Positions 1 to 6,736 of a stretch of 8,311 nt of DNA are shown piece after piece. Both the position numbers and the translations under genes were made by a program. Under the pieces are notes generated by a model. That model made no database searches. It saw nothing but the letters and a program-made list of their open reading frames with translations, and was not told the DNA's origin. Every line of letters begins with the position of its first letter. Position 1 is the first letter of the stretch. The stretch is from assembly GCA_002402315.1 (NCBI GenBank), contig DHFP01000081.1:1-8311 (forward strand). The letters are read 5' to 3'. The DNA is from Clostridiales bacterium UBA4821. Lineage in GTDB: Bacteria > Bacillota > Clostridia > Acetivibrionales > UBA4821.

Positions 1-56
1 TTAACTGGAAGTTGAACAACTTGATTATTAAATTCAAAGAAAAATCTAATAGCCAT
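1..56 (-). CDS. Probable XkdP/LysM-type baseplate protein, N-terminus only
   Basis: Partial gene: only the first 18 codons lie in the window and the rest runs off the low-coordinate edge. The visible peptide begins MAIRFFFEFNNQ and continues VVQLPV. A short start of this kind, ending in QLPVNP-like residues, is typical of the XkdP/LysM-domain proteins that follow the tape measure gene in PBSX-like contractile phages and help join the tube to the baseplate hub. The ATG overlaps the tape measure stop by one base (TAATG). A purine-rich GGGGAGGGAG lies just upstream, inside the last tape measure codons, and serves as its ribosome site. The identity rests mainly on gene order and this short motif; the LysM domain itself would lie outside the window. 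Confidence 0.6.
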   Translation of the reverse strand, partial: MAIRFFFEFNNQVVQLPV

Positions 57-2548
57 TATGCTCCCTCCCCTACTAATACACTTGCATAAGCCTCTTCAAC
101 CATATCTTCGATGACTCCAAGTATTTTATTTACATCGGCTGTTTCTCTTACGTCACCAAATTGTACAGACATTTCAGGTCTTAATGTTGTATACTTATTA
201 ACAAATTCTGTAGCTGCTACATCTTTTAACAATTTAATGTCTTCATCTGTGATGCTTACATCATCTTTTATTTTTCCAACACTATCTAAATCTCCACCAG
301 CTATCATTGGGTTAGCCGCAGCTCCGGCATATTTACTCCAATCAATATCTTCTGGTTGATTATCTAAATATTTAGACCAATCATTTTCATTCTTTTTAGC
401 TTCATTTGCTTGCCTTGCAGCTTCGGCTTCAGCTCTCTTCTTTGCAAGTGCTGCTTCATCTGCAGCTCTATCCACTGCCATCTTTGCATCTCTTTCAGCT
501 GCACTGGCTGCCGCTTTATCCTTAGATGCTTGTAAACTATCAGCTCTTGCTTGCTTTGATGCTTCCTCTTCCGCGGCCGCAGTTGTTGCAAATGTTAATT
601 GTTGTATAGGGTCAATAGCTACTCCAGGGATTTTATTTAGTAACCCAATCAAATCATTGATTATGCTAATTGCTCCATTTGCCATACTCTGTAATATATC
701 AAGTACTTGCACCTTCGCCCATCCAAACGCATCTGCAATACCATTTCCTACCCATTGAAAGAATATTGGTACCTGTTCAAAGAAATTAAGAATTGAATTC
801 CATATCTTAATTACTCCATATTTAAAGTCCATATTAGTTTCCCATAACTTCATTATCCAAAGTACAATCGCTATAACAATCGCAATTAAAGCTGCAATCG
901 CCATAATTATTACTCCAATAGGGTTAGCGGTTAATGCTGCGTTTAAAGCCCACTGTACAACTATCCATATTGCAATTATTGCTATGATAGCTCCAATGAT
1001 AATGGCTAATATCTTACCTGCTTCACCCAGATTGTTCCAAGCGTATATCGCCAACGCTACTGCTGCTACAATTAATAATATCCACCAATGAGCTGCTAAG
1101 AAAGCTAATCCTACTTGAATCCAAGTTAACACCATTGCTGCTCCGGCTTTAATTGTAGTCCACATAAGTGTTAAGGTACTTGCAATAGCTGCTGAAATAG
1201 TAGGAAAAAATATCATTGCAAAGATTGCACCAATAGCCACTATCGTAGCAATAATAGCATCTCCATAATCAGCCCATACCTGTTGTACTTTATCTCTAAA
1301 CTGTTCATTAGTATTGTATAAATCAATTATCCAAAGTATTAAGGTTGCTATTAAAGCAATAACTGCTATGATACCAAATGTTTTAAAGCTTACACCAAAT
1401 ATCATTCCAGCCTCTTGAAACTTCTTCGCCATATCAATTGCAGCACTTCCTGCAGCTACCGTCTTTGCTATAACTACCGCCCCTAACACAGCTCCAATTC
1501 CATACAGTACATTCTTTACAGTACTCTCATTATCTTTTACCCATCCCACCACATCAGTAACTAAATTCATCAAATCAACTGTTTTATTAGCTACCCACGT
1601 AATTCCTCTTATTGCATTGTTACTAAATGTTTGAAAGCCATCACTGTTAACAAACTCATTCATTCGTTCGATAACCGGTTGGAAAGCTTCCAATGTTTGA
1701 TTCTTAACACTTGTCCAAGTATCTCCAAATGTCTTTGGCATTGTTGCGAATTTACCATTGATATCATCAGCTGCAGCAAACATTGCTCCTTTAATGATAT
1801 CAGCGGTTATTAAGCCGTCCGAGGACATTTCTTTTAACTCTCCTTTTGACTTACCTGTAAATTCAGCAATTGCAGAAGCAAGCATTGGAGCGTTCTCCAT
1901 TATACTTCTAAATTCATCACCTTGTAATTTACCTGCGGCCATTGCTTGAGTTAATTGATACATTGCTGAGGTCTGTTCCTGAATTCCCGCTCCACCAACT
2001 TTGAATGACTTATTCATTAGTTCAGTAAAAGCTACAATTTCTTCTGTACTATTAAAAGCATCATTTGCTAAAATACCCATCTTTGCAATAGATGATGCTG
2101 TTGCTCCATATTCTGCTCTTGACCTTTGAGCTGAAGCCAATATTGCATCTTGAAGTTCTCCGGTTGTAAGTAACTGGTCATTCATTAAATCAAGCCTTGC
2201 GTTGGTCAAGATAAAATCGTCAGAGACGTTAGTTACCGATGATAACCCCTGCAAGGCTGATTTAATAGTATATATAGCGGATGCCGCAGTAACTAATGGA
2301 TTTCTCAATTTAGCAAAGGCATTAGCTCCTCGTTGAGCTGTTGGAACAATCTCTTCTGCTCCACGATTAAAATCATCAAGAGCATCAGAAGCCGCTTGGA
2401 CATCTCTTTGCATTTTACGGAAAGCTGTATTACTTACTTTGTCAATTCCTGCCATAACATCAACTGTTGTTTGCATTGATTTAATTATTGTTCTAAGAAC
2501 AGGAGTCATTTTATCTTTCATTGTAATTGTATTACTTACCGTTGCCAT
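56..2548 (-). CDS. Tail tape measure protein (830 aa)
   Basis: Sets tail length and fills the tube lumen before DNA ejection. An N-terminal helical region (about residues 1-100) is followed by a tape-measure N-terminal domain (about 105-300), recognisable by the segments LTNARLDLMND, TSAMYQLTQAMAAGKLQGDEFRSI and a late KTFGDTW. Residues 347-567 hold a series of long hydrophobic stretches (for example 391-410, 431-456, 470-503, 512-540, 544-567), including an NPIG motif at 542-545, usual for tape measures that may contact the host membrane. Residues 655-720 are rich in Ala, Lys and Glu and look like a coiled coil. WSKY occurs twice (724-727 and 737-740), then a soluble C-terminal region. The start has AGGAGG 12 nt upstream, a rather long spacing, and the ATG overlaps the stop of the frameshifted chaperone by one base. 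It is shorter than many myovirus tape measures. Confidence 0.95.
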   Translation of the reverse strand: MATVSNTITMKDKMTPVLRTIIKSMQTTVDVMAGIDKVSNTAFRKMQRDVQAASDALDDFNRGAEEIVPTAQRGANAFAKLRNPLVTAASAIYTIKSALQGLSSVTNVSDDFILTNARLDLMNDQLLTTGELQDAILASAQRSRAEYGATASSIAKMGILANDAFNSTEEIVAFTELMNKSFKVGGAGIQEQTSAMYQLTQAMAAGKLQGDEFRSIMENAPMLASAIAEFTGKSKGELKEMSSDGLITADIIKGAMFAAADDINGKFATMPKTFGDTWTSVKNQTLEAFQPVIERMNEFVNSDGFQTFSNNAIRGITWVANKTVDLMNLVTDVVGWVKDNESTVKNVLYGIGAVLGAVVIAKTVAAGSAAIDMAKKFQEAGMIFGVSFKTFGIIAVIALIATLILWIIDLYNTNEQFRDKVQQVWADYGDAIIATIVAIGAIFAMIFFPTISAAIASTLTLMWTTIKAGAAMVLTWIQVGLAFLAAHWWILLIVAAVALAIYAWNNLGEAGKILAIIIGAIIAIIAIWIVVQWALNAALTANPIGVIIMAIAALIAIVIAIVLWIMKLWETNMDFKYGVIKIWNSILNFFEQVPIFFQWVGNGIADAFGWAKVQVLDILQSMANGAISIINDLIGLLNKIPGVAIDPIQQLTFATTAAAEEEASKQARADSLQASKDKAAASAAERDAKMAVDRAADEAALAKKRAEAEAARQANEAKKNENDWSKYLDNQPEDIDWSKYAGAAANPMIAGGDLDSVGKIKDDVSITDEDIKLLKDVAATEFVNKYTTLRPEMSVQFGDVRETADVNKILGVIEDMVEEAYASVLVGEGA

Positions 2549-3131
2549 TAGCGTCTGCGACCTCCTTTCCTCTTTATTTTAGCATTCTCTTTCTTTTCTT
2601 CTGCCAACCTTTCGTCAATCATTGCAATAGTCATTGCTTTCTCTTTGAAAGGGAGGTTGGCAAAACGTGATGGTTCCCAATGGAATTTATTTAACGCATA
2701 ATAAGCGTACCACGTTTCACCATCACCCTCCCTTAGGAGTTTTTTGCTTCTTCTACAGTATCCTCCATATCACGGTCAAAACCTGACAATGAAGAAATTT
2801 GCTGTGAAAGCTCTGCAATCTCGCCAGCAAGTAAGCTCTTATATAAGAACTGTTCAGGTGTCTGGCATCCTGCTTTCTTAATACTTTCAGCATCTCTAAA
2901 ATTAGGTTCTAACGTATGGTTCAAAACAACAAGTTCGTTGAAAACCTTGCTATCAAATTCCACTTTCTTATGTCTACCTATTTTAGTAGATAACTTTTGG
3001 TATTCAGAGAATTCCGGGCCAGCCATCCCCTTAATCTTGAAAGGGAACTTTGCAAGTCTTGGGGAAACAACTACCTCATCTGTAAGGTTATCAACCGGAT
3101 TATCAATTAAAAACTGCATCAAATTACTCAT
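2548..3131 (-). CDS. Tail assembly chaperone, -1 frameshift product (194 aa)
   Basis: This is the long form of the XkdN-like chaperone, equivalent in arrangement to lambda gpGT. Translation follows the short form to Asn131, slips back one base on A AAA AAC (2745-2739), and continues for 63 residues to a TAA at 2550-2548. The extension begins LLREGDGETWYAYYALN and continues with KFHWEPSRFANLP, rich in Trp and Tyr, then a charged helix (RLAEEKKENAKIKRK) and a basic end (GGRRR). No start codon with a ribosome site supports independent translation of the extension, so frameshifting best explains its long open frame. Its stop overlaps the tape measure start (TAATG). In lambda the T part of gpGT recruits the major tail protein to the tape measure; a similar role here is inferred. 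Confidence 0.85.
2649..2734 (-). promoter_or_regulatory. Potential RNA structure downstream of the slippery site
   Basis: Starting 4 nt after the heptamer, the coding strand has AAGGGAGG (2734-2727) directly followed by GTGATGGT (2726-2719). Their exact complements occur downstream in nested order: ACCATCAC at 2674-2667 and CCTCCCTT at 2656-2649. This would form two stacked perfect 8-bp helices with a 10-nt bulge on the 3' side and a 44-nt apical loop. The loop itself can form a small ACGC/GCGT hairpin (2708-2705 with 2697-2694). Placement fits a stimulator of -1 frameshifting. Pairing is read from sequence; folding and function are inferred. Confidence 0.55.
2733..3131 (-). CDS. XkdN-like tail assembly chaperone, short form (132 aa)
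   Basis: Product of normal in-frame translation, equivalent to lambda gpG. It starts MSNLMQFLIDNPVDNLTDEV, then has a segment with KFPFKIKGMAGPEFSEYQKL (residues 28-47), a pattern seen in the XkdN family of phage tail chaperones, and a C-terminal acidic helix (about 100-130). The family binds the hydrophobic tape measure protein before tail tube assembly and is absent from mature virions. The gene lies between the tail tube and tape measure genes, the standard place. The start is supported by GAGGAGG 7 nt before the ATG. The last codons carry the slippery heptamer; most ribosomes would be expected to read AAC TCC TAA and stop at 2735-2733. Confidence 0.88.
   Translation of the reverse strand: MSNLMQFLIDNPVDNLTDEVVVSPRLAKFPFKIKGMAGPEFSEYQKLSTKIGRHKKVEFDSKVFNELVVLNHTLEPNFRDAESIKKAGCQTPEQFLYKSLLAGEIAELSQQISSLSGFDRDMEDTVEEAKNS
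2739..2745 (-). promoter_or_regulatory. -1 ribosomal frameshift slippery heptamer A AAA AAC
   Basis: On the coding strand the chaperone frame reads GCA AAA AAC TCC TAA, so the heptamer is in the X XXY YYZ phase needed for tandem -1 slippage. After the slip the next codons are CTC CTA AGG, entering the open 63-codon extension that ends at the tape measure start. Dual-frame chaperone genes just before the tape measure are widely conserved in long-tailed phages. A AAA AAC fits the general rule, although in E. coli A AAA AAG is the better-known strong heptamer. Confidence 0.85.
2761..2766 (-). promoter_or_regulatory. Internal Shine-Dalgarno-like GGAGGA upstream of the slippery site
   Basis: Within the chaperone coding region (Met-Glu-Asp codons ATG GAG GAT) lies GGAGGA, a good match to the anti-SD of 16S rRNA, 15 nt before the heptamer. 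In E. coli dnaX an internal SD about 10 nt upstream of the slippery site stimulates -1 shifting. The spacing here is longer, so a similar role is only possible. Confidence 0.3.
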
Positions 3132-3145
3132 TTATATTCCTCCTC

Positions 3146-3604
3146 TTATACTACCGGATTGCCGAAGCTATCAAGGACATCAAAATCATCAAAAGTGAAA
3201 TCAATATCTTCATCTAAAACATCAGACTCCGTATCTAATTTAGCCAAGATTACACTGTCAATATTACAGTTGTACAATACTATTGTCTGCTTACCAATAG
3301 TAGAGGTAGGGTCTTCATTAACTATTGTAATATTGAAGTAAGTGTCTTTACCAGTCTTGGCATATTTAAGTGCCATTTTTCTAAATATGGATGTAACATA
3401 ATAGATGGTCATTGAACCACTACCAGCCCATCCAGTTCCTTTATGCTGAGTACCTCTTTTTCCAAGAGTTTTTACTTCAGCTTTAATCTTTTCGAAAGTG
3501 GCCTCTAAGGTTTTAACATAAAACATGTCTTGCACATTTCCATCTATTACAGATGTTGCTTTACCTTCTTGTCCACTGATTGTATCACCAGCACGTAAAA
3601 ACAT
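3146..3604 (-). CDS. Tail tube protein, XkdM-like (152 aa)
   Basis: Forms the inner tube of the contractile tail, through which DNA passes. The sequence matches the PBSX XkdM type along its length: ISGQEGKATSVIDG at 9-22, a Lys/Glu-rich segment (VKTLEATFEKIKAEVKTLG, 30-48), QHKGTGWAGSGSMTIYY at 53-69, a Tyr-Phe pair in KDTYFNITIVNEDP (86-99), and an acidic C-terminal part. The length is usual for the family. It directly follows the sheath gene with an 18-nt gap, and GAGAGGAGG before the ATG supports the start. Sheath followed by tube followed by XkdN-like chaperone is the PBSX/C. difficile phage order. Confidence 0.93.
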   Translation of the reverse strand: MFLRAGDTISGQEGKATSVIDGNVQDMFYVKTLEATFEKIKAEVKTLGKRGTQHKGTGWAGSGSMTIYYVTSIFRKMALKYAKTGKDTYFNITIVNEDPTSTIGKQTIVLYNCNIDSVILAKLDTESDVLDEDIDFTFDDFDVLDSFGNPVV

Positions 3605-3622
3605 ATATTTTTCCTCCTCTCA

Positions 3623-4951
3623 TTAACCGACCATTACAGTCATGTATAATTTTTCCATTGAATCTACAGGTTGGATTGCTAAGTCAGCAACTACTGCATC
3701 AATGGCTTCTCCCGCATAAATCTGAATATCTGTTGCACTATCAAAGTTCTGAATAGCTGCGATATTCTGTAGCGTATTCAAATAGGAGATAACATCCGAT
3801 TTGAAAATATTTCTTCCATCATCATTATTATCTACTTTACCAATATAGCTTCTTTCAAATAGCAATGCTGTGGAATTATTGATTTCATCAAGTGTTCTAA
3901 TAACACGGTTCTTGCTGAATGCGTATCCCTTATCAGGAGTAAACGTATGCAAGGTATTAATATCCTGCTCAATGACAACTACACCATCTTGTCTTGTTGA
4001 AAGAACTAATTTACCCTCTTTCAATGCTTCTTCAATTTCTTCATCTCCATAAGGTGTAACCCCTTCAGGATAAACGATTGAAACTGCACCATTAATTGCA
4101 TGATAGGTATTTGAAGCATCTACATCTGAACCAGCTGTTAAGCCTGCAATATATGCAACGAATGTAGTAGGGCTAATAGTTTCATCAACTGTTTTGTATC
4201 CCTGATTAACTGTAATGATTCCTTCATAATCTGCAGTAGCATTATATAGAACCGCCTGAACCTTTTTACCAATATTTTCTCTCATATTAGTAATGAAAGT
4301 AACAATATTAGCATTTACAGTTGAACTGTCTTGTGGAATGCCCATTGTATTCCATTTGTACGCCTTTATTTTATCCAAGTAGGTAGAATAGGTCTCAGTA
4401 TTAACTGTTCCATTTAACCCACCAGCTAATGTAACTCCAGCGTTTGCAACCACATTACCTGTTCCACTAAATACTACATAATCATTAGGGACTAATTCAG
4501 CAATAGTTGTAACTGTTTGTCTATTCCTTTCAATACCTCTAAATAAGGTAATAACATCAAACTTTGCTCCGTTTGCTACAACACTTACTGCAATCTCATT
4601 TCCAACGATTCCTGCATATTTAGCAGTAGCTGTAAGTGGTAAAAGTGATGCTGTTGCTTTGGTACCCCCAGTATCAAGACGATAAATGATTGCTTTATAA
4701 CAACCCTTTAAGGCCTCTCTAAAGATTTGACTTTCTTCATTAAACGCAGTATATCCAATCTTTGGTAAGCTCTTGCCATCAATCAATTCTGAGCTAAGCA
4801 ATTCCGTAATTTCAGCTCCCCAGCTCATAGCTACTGGCATTGTAACTACTCCACGAGTTCCAAGACTGGATAATGGTTTAGCTACTGCTTTGAAATTGAT
4901 ATATGCGCCCGGTCTGATTTTGTTCTGTGACTTGAATGTTCCACCAGCCAT
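3623..4951 (-). CDS. Contractile tail sheath protein, XkdK-like (442 aa)
   Basis: Polymerises around the tail tube and contracts at infection. The N-terminus has the RPGAYINFKAV motif (13-23) and a MSWG turn (42-45). A central beta-rich insertion carries KYAGIVGNEIAVSV (111-124), typical of Gram-positive phage sheaths. The conserved C-terminal part includes EQDINTLHTFTPDKGYAFSKNR (328-349), the RTLDEI segment (352-357), KVDNNDDGRNIFKS (372-385) and the end PVDSMEKLYMTV (428-439), which builds the interlocking strands between subunits. The length fits the family. The ATG has AAAGGAGG at a normal distance. Its presence establishes a myovirus-type tail. Confidence 0.96.
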   Translation of the reverse strand: MAGGTFKSQNKIRPGAYINFKAVAKPLSSLGTRGVVTMPVAMSWGAEITELLSSELIDGKSLPKIGYTAFNEESQIFREALKGCYKAIIYRLDTGGTKATASLLPLTATAKYAGIVGNEIAVSVVANGAKFDVITLFRGIERNRQTVTTIAELVPNDYVVFSGTGNVVANAGVTLAGGLNGTVNTETYSTYLDKIKAYKWNTMGIPQDSSTVNANIVTFITNMRENIGKKVQAVLYNATADYEGIITVNQGYKTVDETISPTTFVAYIAGLTAGSDVDASNTYHAINGAVSIVYPEGVTPYGDEEIEEALKEGKLVLSTRQDGVVVIEQDINTLHTFTPDKGYAFSKNRVIRTLDEINNSTALLFERSYIGKVDNNDDGRNIFKSDVISYLNTLQNIAAIQNFDSATDIQIYAGEAIDAVVADLAIQPVDSMEKLYMTVMVG

Positions 4952-4972
4952 ATTTCTTTCCTCCTTTAATTC

Positions 4973-5482
4973 TTAGTTTTGAATAATCTCCAATGTTCCC
5001 ATATCAGGAACTTCATCAACCATTTGTTTTGCTTTAATACTATATGTTACATAAAACTGTAATACATCTTCCTTTATTTCATAACTCATCTGAATTCCAC
5101 GTACTGGTTTTTTATCTTCTATTGGTTCTCCACCTGAATCATATCTCCCTATAAATATAGGTACATCTATCAAAGTAAGTTTGTCCAATAGTTTATTGCC
5201 AATATCTGAAAGTGTCTCATAAGTTTTAGTATCCTTTTCTTCAGGATGGTATCGGATATTCATTTGATAATCTCTTGTATAATTATTACGCATGAGCTTT
5301 TCTTGTGAAACATCCATCACCCAAACGAAGAAACAAGGCTTTTTCATCCCCTGAACAATCTTTTCTTTATAGATTGTCGGGTATATAGTTATTGGGGGTG
5401 ACCCATTGGTTATAGCAAAACTGCTTTTGAGTTTCAGTGCTATTGCACTTTTAATGCTTTCGCCTGTAATTTCTCCTACCAT
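4973..5482 (-). CDS. Tail terminator-like protein, XkdJ/YqbJ position (169 aa)
   Basis: Small mixed alpha/beta protein with a predicted N-terminal helix (ESIKSAIALKLKSSF, 8-22), a beta strand with KPCFFVWVMDVSQEKL (48-63), and YTRDYQMNIRYHPEE (68-82). The hydrophobic FFVW strand and the RYHP pattern recall the DUF6838/XkdJ family, thought to act as tail terminators or completion proteins capping the tube. It sits immediately before the sheath gene, as XkdJ does before XkdK in PBSX. The start overlaps the previous stop by one base (TAATG) and has only a weak G-rich ribosome site, suggesting translational coupling. Function is inferred from position and general pattern. Confidence 0.72.
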   Translation of the reverse strand: MVGEITGESIKSAIALKLKSSFAITNGSPPITIYPTIYKEKIVQGMKKPCFFVWVMDVSQEKLMRNNYTRDYQMNIRYHPEEKDTKTYETLSDIGNKLLDKLTLIDVPIFIGRYDSGGEPIEDKKPVRGIQMSYEIKEDVLQFYVTYSIKAKQMVDEVPDMGTLEIIQN

Positions 5483-5949
5483 TATTCAGCCGCCCCCAAT
5501 CCCTTCATAAATTGTTGTAATGCTTTTTCGTATCTCTTTGGTATTTCTCTTTCAATCTTTGAGATTGATATTCTTGCCATGTGATGGCCGGGAATCCACT
5601 TGTTTGATAATACCATTCCAAACGGATAACCTTCTATATATTCAAACTTACTTCCTAAGAATGACCCGGGAACAAATCTTGCTCTTTGCATATGTCCATC
5701 TTCTACAAAACTTGCATACTCTACTGGATTGAATAACACTATATATAGGCTATCACCCTTTCTGTATACTTGACTTAATTCCCATCTATTTCTCAGGTTT
5801 CCCGTATCTACAGGGGTTAATTTTTTAGTCTGGGCTAATGCCCTCATACCCATTTCAGTTAGAAATTTTCTTAGAAATGCTTCATGCTGCTTTTGTACCT
5901 GCTTGAAGCTATCTAATAAATCTTCAAACTGTCTATAATCCATTGACAT
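5482..5949 (-). CDS. HK97 gp10-like tail completion protein (155 aa)
   Basis: The signature is LTPVDTGNLRNRWELS (44-59), followed by a strand ending VLFNPVEYASFVEDGH (71-86). The 'PVDTG.L...W' and 'N...YA.fVE.GH' pair is characteristic of HK97 gp10/XkdI-type proteins. These join the tail to the head-tail connector or finish the tail end. The N-terminal 40 residues form an amphipathic helix. The first ATG overlaps the preceding stop (TAATG at 5951-5947); a second in-frame ATG two codons later (5943) gives the alternative start MDYRQ. No strong ribosome site is visible, so coupling to the upstream gene is likely. Confidence 0.88.
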   Translation of the reverse strand: MSMDYRQFEDLLDSFKQVQKQHEAFLRKFLTEMGMRALAQTKKLTPVDTGNLRNRWELSQVYRKGDSLYIVLFNPVEYASFVEDGHMQRARFVPGSFLGSKFEYIEGYPFGMVLSNKWIPGHHMARISISKIEREIPKRYEKALQQFMKGLGAAE

Positions 5950-6332
5950 TAGGCATCACCCACTTCAGCAAATAATACTTCTTGATGAGTTACATATTTG
6001 AATGGCAAGTTTGCTGTACCATTATAGGTTTCTAATACGCTTCCATCATCACCAATTCTTTGAGCTACTAATATATCCCCTTTCTTAATATCAACTTCAG
6101 AATTACAGAATATTTTCACTTGCATATAAATTGGATTAGTATCTTCTTTATTACTCTCCGGATTATCACTTTGTTTAAAGCTTATCCTGCACTGTACATC
6201 CATGTACAACGGTTCTTCCGGTATTCCCATACCAATGGTACCATCTGGATTATTAATTTCTGTATAACGGTTAATACTTAATTTATCAGTATAGGTTGAT
6301 GTAATTAATTTACCAAAACTTGATAATTTCAT
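5949..6332 (-). CDS. Head closure / head-tail adaptor protein (127 aa)
   Basis: A beta-rich protein placed third in the neck gene set, where PBSX-like phages have XkdH/YqbH and SPP1 has the gp16 stopper. Visible features are a strand with KLSINRYTEINNPDGT (17-32), DVQCRISFKQSDN (45-57), and KIFCNSEVDIKKGDILVAQR (73-92). The phrase 'DIKKGDILV' is the common turn in small beta-barrel head closure proteins, followed by a conserved-looking C-terminal strand (LPFKYVTHQEVLFAE, 109-123). Such proteins seal the connector after packaging. The ATG directly abuts the upstream stop (TAAATG) with AAGGATGG before it. The family assignment depends on gene order plus fold-like pattern. Confidence 0.68.
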   Translation of the reverse strand: MKLSSFGKLITSTYTDKLSINRYTEINNPDGTIGMGIPEEPLYMDVQCRISFKQSDNPESNKEDTNPIYMQVKIFCNSEVDIKKGDILVAQRIGDDGSVLETYNGTANLPFKYVTHQEVLFAEVGDA

Positions 6333-6719
6333 TTACCACACCATCCTTCTGAACCTATTTAGCTGCTCCTTATTATTCATTACAATCTGGTCTAAATTAG
6401 GACGATGACTTTTTAAGATTTTACCTCGTTCTGAGTTATTACCCTGCAATGCAATCTGAGTATCCCCAATCTTTATATTAGAAACATCCCCTACATCAAT
6501 ATCACTCAAAACATCATCTGAACTATTATTTGACGCATATTGGTAAAGAACTAAATCAGCTGCCATATTTGCCCATGTATACTTTAATTCTTCCGGTACT
6601 TCATCAATGCTGCAATAGTTTTTTATTACCATTTGTACTTCATCAATAGCTAATTGGATATCAAGCTCAGTAATGGCTGCATCTTTAATTTTAGCTCTTA
6701 CAATTTCTAATATAGTCAT
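6333..6719 (-). CDS. Head-tail connector protein, gp6/YqbG-like (128 aa)
   Basis: A mainly helical protein: MTILEIVRAKIKDAAI, then TELDIQLAIDEVQMVIKNYC (17-36) and a helix ELKYTWANMAADLVLYQYA (44-62). The start 'I.....I.d..itd.di..ai......I..y....vp.el...w..ma.dl..y' is the familiar layout of phage connector proteins of the HK97 gp6/SPP1 gp15 kind, which form a ring below the portal. The C-terminus has VSNIKIGDTQIAL (79-91), a beta hairpin typical of Gram-positive members, and a basic tail (NRFRRMVW). AGGAGG lies 7 nt before the ATG, supporting the start. Confidence 0.8.
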   Translation of the reverse strand: MTILEIVRAKIKDAAITELDIQLAIDEVQMVIKNYCSIDEVPEELKYTWANMAADLVLYQYASNNSSDDVLSDIDVGDVSNIKIGDTQIALQGNNSERGKILKSHRPNLDQIVMNNKEQLNRFRRMVW

Positions 6720-6736
6720 TACCTCGCCTCCTTTTA

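Noticed and set aside
364..591. Minus-strand open frame of 75 codons in another frame of the tape measure
   Set aside because: A Gln/Arg/Lys-rich frame produced by the Ala/Lys/Glu coiled-coil codons; no ribosome site and no independent evidence.
2691..2723. Ten-codon ORF (MVKRGTLIMR) right after the chaperone stop, preceded by AAGGGAGG
   Set aside because: The SD-like sequence is close to the ATG, but the peptide is tiny, overlaps the frameshift extension, and the purine run is better explained as the 5' arm of the frameshift structure.
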